Assembly: GCA_025935925.1 (NCBI GenBank)
Contig: JAICUI010000005.1
Coordinates: forward strand, 1-64,000
Direction of reading: 5' to 3'
From: Chloroflexota bacterium
Lineage (GTDB): Bacteria > Chloroflexota > Limnocylindria > Limnocylindrales > CSP1-4
Length of the DNA stretch: 64,000 bases
In this document: piece by piece, positions 54,076 to 62,520 of the stretch
How positions within the stretch are numbered: position 1 is the first letter of the stretch
How the letters are laid out: each line of letters opens with the position of its first letter
Made by a program: the position numbers and the translations under genes
The notes under the pieces: generated by a model
Told to the model about the DNA's origin: nothing
What the model saw: only the letters and a program-made list of their open reading frames with translations
Database searches by the model: none

Positions 54076-54584
54076 CGGCGAGCCGGCAGGTGGCGCCGGC
54101 GCGGAGCGCGGCTCCCTCCGCTCCCTCCGGTCCCTCGGCTCCCTCCGCGACGGCGACCGCACCCTGGGACGAGCTCCCCGCGCGCATCCGTGCCCGCGGC
54201 CTGCGCTGGACGCCGCAGCGCCGGATCCTCCTCGAGGTGCTGTCCCGCAGCGAGGGCCACGTCACGGGCGCGGAGCTCGTCGAACGCTGCCGCGCGGCCG
54301 ATCCGTCGACCGTGCCGTCGACGGTGTACCGGACGCTCGACGTGCTGGAGGAGCTGGGTATCGTGCAGCACGCCCATGGCGCCGACGGTCGCGAGGAGTT
54401 CCACGTCCTGCCCGTCAGCCAGCACGGCCACCTGCACTGCCTGGGGTGTCACCAGTCGTGGGAGATCTCGTCCGACGAGGCCGCGGCCCTCGGCCGGGTC
54501 CTCGAGCGCGAGCGGGGGTTCGCGATGGACCTCTCGCACCTCACGGTGTCGGGGCATTGCCGCGCGTGTGGCGGCGATGGCTGA
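54072..54584 (+). CDS. Fur-family metalloregulator (possible Nur)
   Basis: This 170-residue regulator has a Ser/Ala/Pro-rich N terminus (1-35) and a winged helix at about 40-105 (LRWTPQRRILLEVL; STVPSTVYRTLDVLEELGIV). The dimerisation domain has HGHLHCLGCHQ and a C-terminal HCRAC pair forming the structural zinc site. Fur relatives use Fe, Zn, Mn or Ni. Nickel is inferred from the coupled transporter (GTGA overlap) and the TTGCAA-type palindrome upstream. It may also control sodN, though no matching site was found there. Confidence 0.85.
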   Translation: MTASRQVAPARSAAPSAPSGPSAPSATATAPWDELPARIRARGLRWTPQRRILLEVLSRSEGHVTGAELVERCRAADPSTVPSTVYRTLDVLEELGIVQHAHGADGREEFHVLPVSQHGHLHCLGCHQSWEISSDEAAALGRVLERERGFAMDLSHLTVSGHCRACGGDG

Positions 54585-55107
54585 GGTCCCGTACCGGTTC
54601 GCGGGGCGCGTGCCGGCCGGCGTCACGCCCGTCGTCCCGGGACCCGGCGAGGAGTCCGTGTGGGACTATCCGCGGCCCCCGCGCGTCGAGGCGGTGCCCG
54701 AGCGGGTCCGGATCGTGATCGACGGGATCACCGTCGCGGACTCCACGCGGGCCGTCCGGGTGCTCGAGACCGCCGGCGCACCGGTGTACTACGTCCCACG
54801 CGACGACGTGCGCCTGGACCTGTTCGCGCCCTCCGCCCGGACGTCGAGCTGCGAGTGGAAGGGCGCGGCGTCGTACTGGTCCTCTACGGCAGGCCGCGGT
54901 CGGCCGGACGTCGCGTGGTCGTACGAGCGGCCGCTCGCGGGGTACGAGGCGATCACGGGGCACCTGGCGTTCTACGCGAGCCGGGTCGACGAGGCATGGG
55001 TCGGTGACGAGCGAGCGACGCCGCAGCCGGGCGGGTTCTACGGGGGCTGGATGACGTCGCGCATCGTGGGCCCGGTCAAGGGCGAGCCCGGCTCCTCCGG
55101 CTGGTAG
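54577..55107 (+). CDS. DUF427 domain protein
   Basis: This 176-residue protein has an N-terminal segment of about 45 residues followed by a DUF427 domain: RVRIVIDGITVADSTRAVRVLETAGAPVYYVPR, CEWKGAASYWSS and HLAFYASRVDEAWV. The family's function is unknown. The ATG overlaps the end of the Fur-type gene by eight bases, placing it third in the nickel operon. Its last ~70 bases overlap the tail of the convergent serine hydrolase gene. Confidence 0.83.
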   Translation: MAEVPYRFAGRVPAGVTPVVPGPGEESVWDYPRPPRVEAVPERVRIVIDGITVADSTRAVRVLETAGAPVYYVPRDDVRLDLFAPSARTSSCEWKGAASYWSSTAGRGRPDVAWSYERPLAGYEAITGHLAFYASRVDEAWVGDERATPQPGGFYGGWMTSRIVGPVKGEPGSSGW

Positions 55108-55943
55108 GCGTCGAGCACCGCGTCCGACACGGCGGGCCACGCGTCGCCCGCCCACGCGCCGAACGGGCGGTCGGTGAGGCATGCGACCGCGATCCGGGCC
55201 ACCGGATCCACCCACAGGAACGTCCCGCTGCGGCCGAAGTGCCCGAACGTCTGCGGCGAGTTGCGCGCCCCGGTCCAGTGCGGCGCCTTCGACCCGCGGA
55301 TCTCGAACCCGAGTCCCCAGTCGTTGGGATCCTGGAATCCGAAGCCGGGCAGGACGCCGCGCAGCCCCGGCAGCTGGACGCGTGCCGCCTCGGCGAGCAG
55401 GTCGCCCGGAAGCACCGACGGCGCGAGCAGCTCGTGCGCGAACGTGGCGAGGTCGGCCGCCGGACCCACGGCGCCCTGCGACGCCGGACCCTCGAGCCGC
55501 GTGCCGTCCATCCCGAGCGGGCCAGTCACCCAGCCCGAGACGAGGCTCGCGAACCCGGCGCCGGCGCGCGTCGCGACCAGGTCGCCCAGCAGGTCGAACG
55601 CGGCGTTGGAGTAGATCCGGGTCCGCGCCGGCGGCGACAGCGCAGTGTCTTGGTCGGGCGCAAGCCCCGAGGCATGGGCGAGCAGGTGGCGCACCGTCGA
55701 GCCGGGTGGTCCCGCGGGCTCGTCGAGCGCCACGAGACTGCGCGACACCGCGACCAGGACCGTTGCGGCGGTCAGCGGCTTCGTGACGGACGCCCACGGC
55801 AGGGGAAGGTCGAGCGGCCCGCGTGCGGCCACGAGCCCTTCCACGTCGACGACGGCCACGGTGGCCGCCGATGCGCCCCATGCGTCGACCGCCTCGAGGA
55901 CGCGACGATCGAACGCGGCCGATCGCCGCGACGCCTGGATCAC
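55038..55943 (-). CDS. serine hydrolase, beta-lactamase class C family
   Basis: This 301-residue penicillin-binding-protein-like hydrolase has the catalytic SxxK as SVTK (Ser52, Lys55), the second motif YSN near 110, and GHFGRSG near 235 in place of the KTG box. Such enzymes are esterases, peptidases or beta-lactamase relatives. No signal peptide is evident. GTG starts at 55943 and overlaps the stop of the upstream DUF190 gene (GTGA). The C-terminal codons are antisense to the end of the DUF427 gene. Confidence 0.88.
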   Translation of the reverse strand: MIQASRRSAAFDRRVLEAVDAWGASAATVAVVDVEGLVAARGPLDLPLPWASVTKPLTAATVLVAVSRSLVALDEPAGPPGSTVRHLLAHASGLAPDQDTALSPPARTRIYSNAAFDLLGDLVATRAGAGFASLVSGWVTGPLGMDGTRLEGPASQGAVGPAADLATFAHELLAPSVLPGDLLAEAARVQLPGLRGVLPGFGFQDPNDWGLGFEIRGSKAPHWTGARNSPQTFGHFGRSGTFLWVDPVARIAVACLTDRPFGAWAGDAWPAVSDAVLDAYQPEEPGSPLTGPTMRDVIQPP

Positions 55944-56287
55944 GGCACGCTGTCGCCGCCGGCGCGATAGACCACGACCTCGACGTGTTCCAGCGTGATG
56001 AGCCCGCCGCGCACCATCGCCTCGAGCTCGGGGAGCACGCCGCGGATCCGGTCTTCGGCATCGACCGCCTCGAGGAGGATCGGCAGGTCCTCGGACAGGG
56101 CGAGGATCCGGGTCGTGTGGACCCGCGACGAGCGGCCGTAGCCCTCGATCCCGCGGAAGACGGAGACGCCCCGGATCCCGCGCTCACGGAGCAGCCGGAC
56201 GATCGCGTCGTACAGCGGCTTGCCGTCGTGGGTGTCGGACTCGCCGATGTAGACGCGGACGAGCAGCGCGTCGCCTTCGATCGTCAC
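55940..56287 (-). CDS. DUF190 family protein
   Basis: This 115-residue ferredoxin-fold, PII-like protein shows RVYIGESDTHDGKPLYDAIVRLLRERGIRGVSVFRGIEGYG, the DUF190 signature, and a C-terminal EHVEVVVYR strand. DUF190 genes commonly accompany the fluoride exporter CrcB, as here (11 bases downstream of it). GGAGG lies six bases before the GTG. It probably modulates fluoride efflux, although the mechanism is unproven. Confidence 0.9.
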   Translation of the reverse strand: MTIEGDALLVRVYIGESDTHDGKPLYDAIVRLLRERGIRGVSVFRGIEGYGRSSRVHTTRILALSEDLPILLEAVDAEDRIRGVLPELEAMVRGGLITLEHVEVVVYRAGGDSVP

Positions 56288-56297
56288 CGATCGCCTC

Positions 56298-56672
56298 CTA
56301 CGGCAGGGCGCGGCCGACCGCGAGCCCGGCGATCACCGCGACCAGGCCGAGGGCGACCGATCCGACGAGGTTGATCGCCGCGAGCTGCCAGGCGCCGTCC
56401 TCGACCAGCCGCCACGACTCGAGCATCCACGTCGAGAACGTCGTGTACGCGCCGATGAACCCGATCATCACCGGGCCACGGATCGTCGCGGGCAGGACGT
56501 CGCGCTCGGTCGCCCACGCGAACAGGAGCCCGAGGACAAAGGCGCCGCTGAGGTTGACGACGAGCGTCCCGAACGGGAACGCGGACTGCGCACGCTCGCT
56601 GACCGACAGGTCGACGACGCGGCGCGCGATCGCCCCGAGGAAGCCGCCGATCCCGACCAGCACGAGCTCCAT
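56298..56672 (-). CDS. crcB: fluoride exporter CrcB/Fluc
   Basis: This 124-residue four-TM fluoride channel works as a dual-topology dimer. Seen: GIGGFLGAIARR in TM1, LVVNLSGAFVLGLL with the conserved Asn, and GFIGAYTTFSTW with the Phe-box residues of TM3. The ATG is five bases after the stop of fabI. No fluoride riboswitch is visible, so expression probably depends on the fabI promoter. Only one crcB copy is present here. Confidence 0.93.
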   Translation of the reverse strand: MELVLVGIGGFLGAIARRVVDLSVSERAQSAFPFGTLVVNLSGAFVLGLLFAWATERDVLPATIRGPVMIGFIGAYTTFSTWMLESWRLVEDGAWQLAAINLVGSVALGLVAVIAGLAVGRALP

Positions 56673-56677
56673 CGGCG

Positions 56678-57460
56678 TCAGTCGCCGAGCGAGGGCACGC
56701 CCAGGATGTTGAACCCGCCGTCGACGTAGATGACCTCGCCCGTCACGGCCGAGCTCAGGTCGGAGGCGAGGTAGGTCGCGGTCTTGCCGCAGTCCTCGAT
56801 CGAGATGTGCGAGCGCAGCGGCGCCAGCTGGTCGAACGGGCCGTAGAGCTTGCGGAAGCCGGCGATCCCGCCCGCGGACAGGGTCCGGATCGGGCCGGCG
56901 GAGATGGCGTTGACGCGGATCCCGTCCGGCCCGAGGTCGGCGGCGAGGTACCGCACGGACGCCTCGAGCGCCGCCTTGGCCACGCCCATGACGTTGTAGT
57001 GGGTCACGACCTTCTCGGCGCCGTAGTAGCTGAGGGTCATGATCGACGAGCCGCGGTGGAGGTAGGGGCGAGCCTCGCGGGCGAGGGCGACGAGGCTGTA
57101 CGCGGACACGTCCATCGCCAGCGCGAACCCGTCGCGCGACGTGTCGACGAAGCTGCCGTCGAGGTCCTCGCGCTTGGCGTAGGCGATCGCGTGGACGAGG
57201 ATGTCGAGGTCGCCCTGCTGGTCGTGCCACTTGCCCAGGACGGCCTTGATCTCGTCGTCCCTGGTGACGTCGCACGGCTCGACGAAGGGGCTCCCGATGC
57301 GCTCCGCGAGGGGCCGGACGCGCCGCTCGATGAGGCTCTCGACCGAGGAGAAGCCGACCAGCGCGCCCTCGTCGTGGAACGCCTTGGCGATCCCCCAGGC
57401 GATCGAGTGGTCGTTCGCGACGCCGAACACGAGCGCCTTGCGCCCGTCGAGCAGACCCAT
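56678..57460 (-). CDS. fabI: enoyl-[acyl-carrier-protein] reductase
   Basis: This 260-residue short-chain dehydrogenase of the FabI type catalyses the last reduction of fatty-acid elongation using NADH or NADPH. It shows FGVANDHSIAWGIAKAFHDEGA at the N terminus, VHAIAYA, LSYYGAEKVVTHYNVMGVAKAALE with the Tyr-x6-Lys catalytic pair, and VNAISAGPIRTLSA. GGAGG stands nine bases upstream of the ATG. It heads a minus-strand run fabI-crcB-DUF190-serine hydrolase with very short gaps or overlaps. Confidence 0.94.
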   Translation of the reverse strand: MGLLDGRKALVFGVANDHSIAWGIAKAFHDEGALVGFSSVESLIERRVRPLAERIGSPFVEPCDVTRDDEIKAVLGKWHDQQGDLDILVHAIAYAKREDLDGSFVDTSRDGFALAMDVSAYSLVALAREARPYLHRGSSIMTLSYYGAEKVVTHYNVMGVAKAALEASVRYLAADLGPDGIRVNAISAGPIRTLSAGGIAGFRKLYGPFDQLAPLRSHISIEDCGKTATYLASDLSSAVTGEVIYVDGGFNILGVPSLGD

Positions 57461-57590
57461 CCGCCAGATCCTCCTTCGTAGGTTCCGCATGATGCCCGAC
57501 TTGCTCGACGTGCCGCGCTGATCGGATGCGGGTCCGCACGCAGGCGGACGCGACGGCCGGGACCTCGGTCGCCGCCGGGCAGGCCGCCCG

Positions 57591-59210
57591 CTACGTCGTC
57601 GGGCGCGTGATCCGCACGTCGTCGACGCCCGCCTCGACGGTCGAGTCGGCGGCGCCGTCCTGGGCCTCGAACCGCAGGTGGATCGTCTGGCCGGCCCACG
57701 CGTCGAGCCCGATGCTCGCCGAGCCCCACGTCCCCGCAACCGTCGACGCCGATCCCGTGCGCTCCCACACGACGGTCTGCGTTCCGCTCGCGTCCTCGAC
57801 GATCGCCCGGAGGTGGTCGTCGGCCGACGACGATGCCGTGTGCGCGAACAGCCAGCGGAACGCGAGCCGCTGTCCGGTCCCGACGGGCAGCGTGATCGAG
57901 CGAGAGCGGGCGGTGGTGCGCCCATCGAGGTCGAACTCGCCGATGGAGGATCCTGCGCGCGTGCCGGTGACGAACGCGCTGGACCCGGACGGCACGCCGT
58001 CGGGCTGCAGCGTGACGCCGCTCGACGTCGCGGACCGCTGCGGGTTGCCGCGGGTCCAGCGCCCCGACGCCGGCGCAGTGTCGCTCCGATCGGGGTCGAT
58101 CGTCCACCCTCGGGCGACCTCCAGGTCGTCGTCGAACGCGCCGCAACGCTCGATGCGGACGGTCGCGCCCAGCACGGCCAGCGGGCACCACGCGCGCTCC
58201 ATCAGGTACAGCACGGCCTCCCGGTTGCGTGACGTCTCCGGGCCGATCATCGAGTCCTTCGGATAGTCGACGACGGACATCTCGAGCGTGTACGAGAACA
58301 CGCGGTACGTGCCGTACAGGTAGTCGCGCGTCGTCCCGTGACTGACGTACAGGTCGCTCGCCTGCTCGGGCCGGTAGCCGTTGGTCGACGCCATGTGCCT
58401 CCCGATCGCGGCCAGCGCCGCGTGGTCCTGCGAGGTCATGTCCGAGGGCACGTTCGTCTTCGTGTAGCCGTACGGCCACATCACCAGGCGGCCGTCCTCG
58501 TGGAACGAGATCGCGACCCGGATCTGCTGGACGCCGTTCACGACGCGGCTCTTGAGGAAGTCCCGCATCGCGCGCGTCTCCGGGGCGGAGAACGCGTACG
58601 GCCCGTGGTACGTGATCGCGAGCGGGTTGGTCGAGGTGCGGCCGCCGGTTCCCCAGCGGTAGCCGTAGTTGCGGTTGAGGTCGGTGCCGATCGTCCCGTT
58701 CGCGTTCGGCTGGCGGTTCTTGCGCCAGTAGTGGAACGCGCCGTCGTGGATGTCGAACTCGGCGCCGTCGGGGTTCATCGCGAACACGATCCACACCTCG
58801 GTCGAGTTCACGATGTTCGTGACCCGCGGGTCCGTGCCGTAGCCGTCGACGAGCCAGTGGAGGATGTGCAGGGTCATCTCCAGGCCCATGTGCTCGTCGC
58901 TGTGGTGGAGGCCGTCGAACAGGACCTCCGGCTCGTTCTCGTCGATGCCGACGTTGTCGCTGATCTTCGCCGCCCACAGCTGGCGACCCTTGTAGCTGGT
59001 TCCGATGCTGAACCGCCGGACGATCGACGGATGCGCATCGGCGACGGCCTTGAGCTCCGCGGTCAGCTCCGCGTACGTGTGGTAGCCGTGATGGCCGGCC
59101 GGGAACTCGGACGCCGACGTCGTCGCGGGAAGCGCGATCACGGCCACGAGCGCGGCGACCAGCGCCAGCGAGGAGGACGATCGACGAAGACGGCGAACGA
59201 CGGCCTGCAT
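57591..59210 (-). CDS. secreted M14 zinc carboxypeptidase
   Basis: This 539-residue exported metallocarboxypeptidase has a signal peptide (1-33; LALVAALVAVIALPATTSASE). An M14 domain (about 40-350) has zinc ligands in HHSDEHMG (His, Glu near 103-106) and SFHEDG, substrate-binding NRNYGYRW, and the catalytic Glu in YTLEMS near 309. A C-terminal beta-sandwich/MAM- or jelly-roll-like region follows (about 380-539). It trims extracellular peptides. GGGAGG lies nine bases before the ATG. Confidence 0.93.
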   Translation of the reverse strand: MQAVVRRLRRSSSSLALVAALVAVIALPATTSASEFPAGHHGYHTYAELTAELKAVADAHPSIVRRFSIGTSYKGRQLWAAKISDNVGIDENEPEVLFDGLHHSDEHMGLEMTLHILHWLVDGYGTDPRVTNIVNSTEVWIVFAMNPDGAEFDIHDGAFHYWRKNRQPNANGTIGTDLNRNYGYRWGTGGRTSTNPLAITYHGPYAFSAPETRAMRDFLKSRVVNGVQQIRVAISFHEDGRLVMWPYGYTKTNVPSDMTSQDHAALAAIGRHMASTNGYRPEQASDLYVSHGTTRDYLYGTYRVFSYTLEMSVVDYPKDSMIGPETSRNREAVLYLMERAWCPLAVLGATVRIERCGAFDDDLEVARGWTIDPDRSDTAPASGRWTRGNPQRSATSSGVTLQPDGVPSGSSAFVTGTRAGSSIGEFDLDGRTTARSRSITLPVGTGQRLAFRWLFAHTASSSADDHLRAIVEDASGTQTVVWERTGSASTVAGTWGSASIGLDAWAGQTIHLRFEAQDGAADSTVEAGVDDVRITRPTT

Positions 59211-59385
59211 GCGACGGATCCTCCCTCGGCGACCCGCCGGCGTCGATGGCCAAGTCGTCCCGGGCGCATCGTCCCGCCATCGACCGCCCGCCGCCTCCCG
59301 CAGCCGCACTAGACTGGGCCCAACGCCCCGCCGACCTCGCGCGCCCGCCGCACCCGCAGGCGCGCCTCCACCCGGGAGACCCGCG

Positions 59386-60954
59386 ATGACCGCCGAGCGA
59401 ATCAAGATCACGTACGCCACGCTGCGCGCCGACAACGAGGAGCTGCAGGCGCAGTACGAGGCGGGTCTCGAGAAGGCGAAGGCGCGGCTCGGCGAGGAGC
59501 ACCGGAACTTCATCGACGGCCAGGAGCGCGACGGCGACGGGACGTTCGAGGTCCGCTCGCCGATCGATTCCGAGATCCTCGTCGGGACGTTCGCGAAGGG
59601 CACGCGGAAGGACGTCCAGGACGCGATCGCGGCGGCGCGGCGCGCGCAGCCGGCGTGGTTCCGGCTCGGCTGGGAGCGGCGGCTCGAGATCCTGAGCAAG
59701 GCGGCGGAGCTCATCTCCGAGCGCCAGATGGAGTACGCGGGGCTGATGGCGATCGAGGTCGGGAAGACCCGGCTCGAGGCCCTGGGCGAGGTCGAGGAGG
59801 CGGCCGACCTCATCCGCTACTACTCGAAGACGGCCGAGGACAACGCGTTCTACGACCACCCGATGGACAACCTCGGCGACGCCGCGGTCCACACGCGGTC
59901 GATCCTGCGCCCGCACGGCGTGTTCGCCGTCATCAGCCCGTTCAACTTCCCGATGGCGCTGGCCGTCGGGCCGTCGAGCGCGGCGATGCTCGCGGGGAAC
60001 ACGGTCGTCTTCAAGCCGGCCTCGGCGTCGGCGATGACGGCGATCGCGATCAAGGAGGCCTACCGCGACGCGGGCGTGCCCGACGGCGTGTTCAACCTCG
60101 TGATGGGTCCGGGCGACACGGTCGGCGACGAGCTCCAGACGAACCCCGGGATCGACGGCATCGTGTTCACGGGCTCGTACGAGGTCGGCTTCGAGCTGTT
60201 CAAGTCGTTCTCGACCGCATGGCCGCGGCCGTGCATCGTCGAGATGGGCGGCAAGAACCCGGCGATCGTGCTGCGCTCGGCGGACCTCGAGGAGGCAGCC
60301 GAGGGCATCCTGCGGGCGGCGTTCGGGTTCTCGGGCCAGAAGTGCTCTGCCAACTCCCGGGTGTACGTCGAGCGGCCCGTCCACGACGAGCTCATCCGGC
60401 AGCTCGTCGAGAAGACCGAGAAGCTGGTCGTCGGCAACCCGCTGCCGCGGACCGCGTTCACCGGTCCCGTCATCGACGACCGCGCGGTGTCACGGTTCCA
60501 GCAGGCGGTGTCCGAGGCGCGCCGCGACGGGACCGTGTTCACCGGCGGCGAGCGCCTCACCGACGGCGACCTCGCCCGCGGCCACTACGTGGAGCCCACC
60601 GTGGTCGGCCTGCCGAGCTCGCACCGGTTGTTCCGCGACGAGCTCTTCGTGCCGTTCACCGCCGTCGCGCCGGTGGACTCGCTGGACGAGGCCCTCGCCC
60701 TCGCCAACGACAACCCCTACGGGCTGACCGCCGGCGTGTACTCGCAGGACCCGGCCGAGGTCGACCGGTTCCTGAACGAGATCCACGCGGGCGTGCTGTA
60801 CGTCAACCGGCGCGCCGGCGCGACGACGGGCGCGTGGCCGGGCGTGCAGGCGTTCGGCGGCTGGAAGGCCTCGGGGTCCACCGGCAAGTCCGGGCTGTCG
60901 ATGTACTACGTCGCGCAGTTCCTGCGGGAGCAGAGCCACACCGTCGTCGACTGA
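59386..60954 (+). CDS. aldehyde dehydrogenase, 1-pyrroline-5-carboxylate dehydrogenase-like
   Basis: This 522-residue NAD(P)-dependent ALDH has an SPFNFPMALAVGPSSAAMLAGNTVVFKPA cofactor segment, the general base Glu286 in CIVEMGGKNP, the nucleophile Cys320 in SGQKCSANSR, and a C-terminal GGWKASGSTGKSG loop. The N-terminal ~45 residues match the PruA/RocA group. It is followed within 102 bases by a class III aminotransferase, so the pair may oxidise the semialdehyde from GABA, ornithine or a related amine. GGGAG lies nine bases before the ATG. Confidence 0.9.
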   Translation: MTAERIKITYATLRADNEELQAQYEAGLEKAKARLGEEHRNFIDGQERDGDGTFEVRSPIDSEILVGTFAKGTRKDVQDAIAAARRAQPAWFRLGWERRLEILSKAAELISERQMEYAGLMAIEVGKTRLEALGEVEEAADLIRYYSKTAEDNAFYDHPMDNLGDAAVHTRSILRPHGVFAVISPFNFPMALAVGPSSAAMLAGNTVVFKPASASAMTAIAIKEAYRDAGVPDGVFNLVMGPGDTVGDELQTNPGIDGIVFTGSYEVGFELFKSFSTAWPRPCIVEMGGKNPAIVLRSADLEEAAEGILRAAFGFSGQKCSANSRVYVERPVHDELIRQLVEKTEKLVVGNPLPRTAFTGPVIDDRAVSRFQQAVSEARRDGTVFTGGERLTDGDLARGHYVEPTVVGLPSSHRLFRDELFVPFTAVAPVDSLDEALALANDNPYGLTAGVYSQDPAEVDRFLNEIHAGVLYVNRRAGATTGAWPGVQAFGGWKASGSTGKSGLSMYYVAQFLREQSHTVVD

Positions 60955-61007
60955 GGCCGTCGGGCGCTCGTTCCACCGCGGATCGCGGGGTAGCCGGCTG
61001 CTATCCT

Positions 61008-61026
61008 CCTATGCATTCTGCATAGG
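61008..61026. promoter_or_regulatory. operator-like palindrome before the aminotransferase gene
   Basis: CCTATGCA, a TTC spacer and TGCATAGG form a perfect 8-bp dyad 31 bases before the GTG start. A further TATGC half-site follows at 61030-61034. The AT-rich dyad stands out in GC-rich DNA and is typical of a GntR- or Lrp-type operator. No regulator gene is adjacent. Confidence 0.65.
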
Positions 61027-61056
61027 CTTTATGCGGAGACAGTTCGGAGGTCGCCC

Positions 61057-62415
61057 GTGACGCCGCCGCTCCAGGCACGCACCGTGCCGGACATCGTGAC
61101 CGCGCCGCCGGGGCCGAAGGCCCGCGCGCACATCGAGTTCGACCATGCGTGGACGAGCCCGAGCCTCCCGCGGGCGTACCCCATCGTCCCCGTGCGCGGC
61201 CTCGGCTGCGCGGTCGAGGACATCGACGGCAACGTGTTCCTCGATTTCGCCGCCGGGATCGCCGTCAACTCCACGGGTCACAGCCATCCCGAGGTGGTCG
61301 CGGCGATCCAGCGCCAGGCCGCGGAGCTCCAGCACTTCTCGGCGAGCGACTTCTACCTGCCGATCTACGCCGAGGCCGCGGCGGAGCTCGCCCGCATCGC
61401 GCCGATGCGCGGCCCGAACCGCGCGTTCATCGGCAACAGCGGGGCCGAGGCGGTCGAGGCCGGCATCAAGCTTGCGAAGTACCACACGAAGCGCCAGAAC
61501 CTCGTCGCGTTCCTCGGCGGGTTCCACGGCCGCACGATGGGCGCCGTCAGCCTGACCGCGTCGAAGGCGAAGTACCACGCACACTTCGGGCCGCTGCTCC
61601 CCGGCGTCTACCACGTGCCGTTCGGGAACGAGGGCCTCGACGAGCTCGAGCGCCGGGTCTTCAAGCGCCTGATGCCGGGCGACGAGTTCGCGGCCGTGAT
61701 CGTCGAGCCCATCCAGGGCGAGGGCGGCTATGTCGTCCCCGAGGACGACTTCCTGCCGCGCCTGCGCGAGCTGTGCGACCGCCACGGGATCCTGCTCATC
61801 GCCGACGAGGTCCAGTCGGGCGCCGGCCGGACCGGCAAGATGTGGGCGATCCAGCACTGGGACGTCGAGCCCGACATCGTGCTCACCGCGAAGGGGATCG
61901 GGTCCGGGATGCCGGTCGGCGCCATGGTCGCCCGGTCGGACCTCATGACGTGGGGACCCGGCGCGCATGGCAGCACGTACGGCGGCAACCCGGTGGCGCT
62001 CGCCGCGCTGCTGGCGACGATCGGCCTCCTCGAGGGCGGTCTCATCGCGAACGCCGCGATCCGCGGCCGCGAGCTGCTCGACGCACTGCGCCCGCTCGTC
62101 GCGCGTCATCCCGACCTGGTGAAGGACGTGCGCGGCAAGGGCCTCATGATCGGCGTCCAGTTCGACTCGGGCGACACCGCCGAGGCCGTGCAGATGCAGG
62201 CGTTCGACCGCGGGCTCCTCGTCCTCGAGGCGGGCGACGACTGCGTACGGATGTCGCCGCCGCTCGTCGTGTCGCAGGCCGAGGCCGCGACCGCGGTGCG
62301 GATCTTCACCGAGGCGGTCGAGGCGGTCGCCGCGCACCGCCCCGAGGCGGTCGCGGCCGTGGAGCAGGCGGACGAGCGTGGGCTGGCCGTGCAGGGGGTC
62401 GAGGCCGGCGGCTGA
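61057..62415 (+). CDS. class III aminotransferase (GABA/omega-amino acid transaminase-like)
   Basis: This 452-residue fold-I PLP aminotransferase shows VEDIDGNVFLDFAAGIAVNSTGHSHP, FIGNSGAEAVEAGIKLAK, GGFHGRTMG, a VEPIQGEGGY strand, IADEVQSGAGRTG, and the PLP Lys279 in LTAKGIGSGMPVG. It is most like 4-aminobutyrate aminotransferases, but acetylornithine or other omega-amine specificity cannot be excluded. GGAGG lies six bases before the GTG start. Together with the upstream aldehyde dehydrogenase it suggests a two-step amine-to-acid pathway under a palindromic operator. Confidence 0.88.
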   Translation: MTPPLQARTVPDIVTAPPGPKARAHIEFDHAWTSPSLPRAYPIVPVRGLGCAVEDIDGNVFLDFAAGIAVNSTGHSHPEVVAAIQRQAAELQHFSASDFYLPIYAEAAAELARIAPMRGPNRAFIGNSGAEAVEAGIKLAKYHTKRQNLVAFLGGFHGRTMGAVSLTASKAKYHAHFGPLLPGVYHVPFGNEGLDELERRVFKRLMPGDEFAAVIVEPIQGEGGYVVPEDDFLPRLRELCDRHGILLIADEVQSGAGRTGKMWAIQHWDVEPDIVLTAKGIGSGMPVGAMVARSDLMTWGPGAHGSTYGGNPVALAALLATIGLLEGGLIANAAIRGRELLDALRPLVARHPDLVKDVRGKGLMIGVQFDSGDTAEAVQMQAFDRGLLVLEAGDDCVRMSPPLVVSQAEAATAVRIFTEAVEAVAAHRPEAVAAVEQADERGLAVQGVEAGG

Positions 62416-62520
62416 CCGCTGGCCGGGGCCGCGTCCGCGGGCGCCCGATAGGCGCGCGATAAGCGAACGGCGGTTCCGCCACGGGCCGCCGCGACGCCCG
62501 GTCCGCCACGATCGCGTCCC

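Noticed and set aside
56290-57480. Fluoride riboswitch upstream of crcB
   Set aside because: crcB lies five bases after fabI and no conserved riboswitch-like sequence is seen before fabI or crcB.
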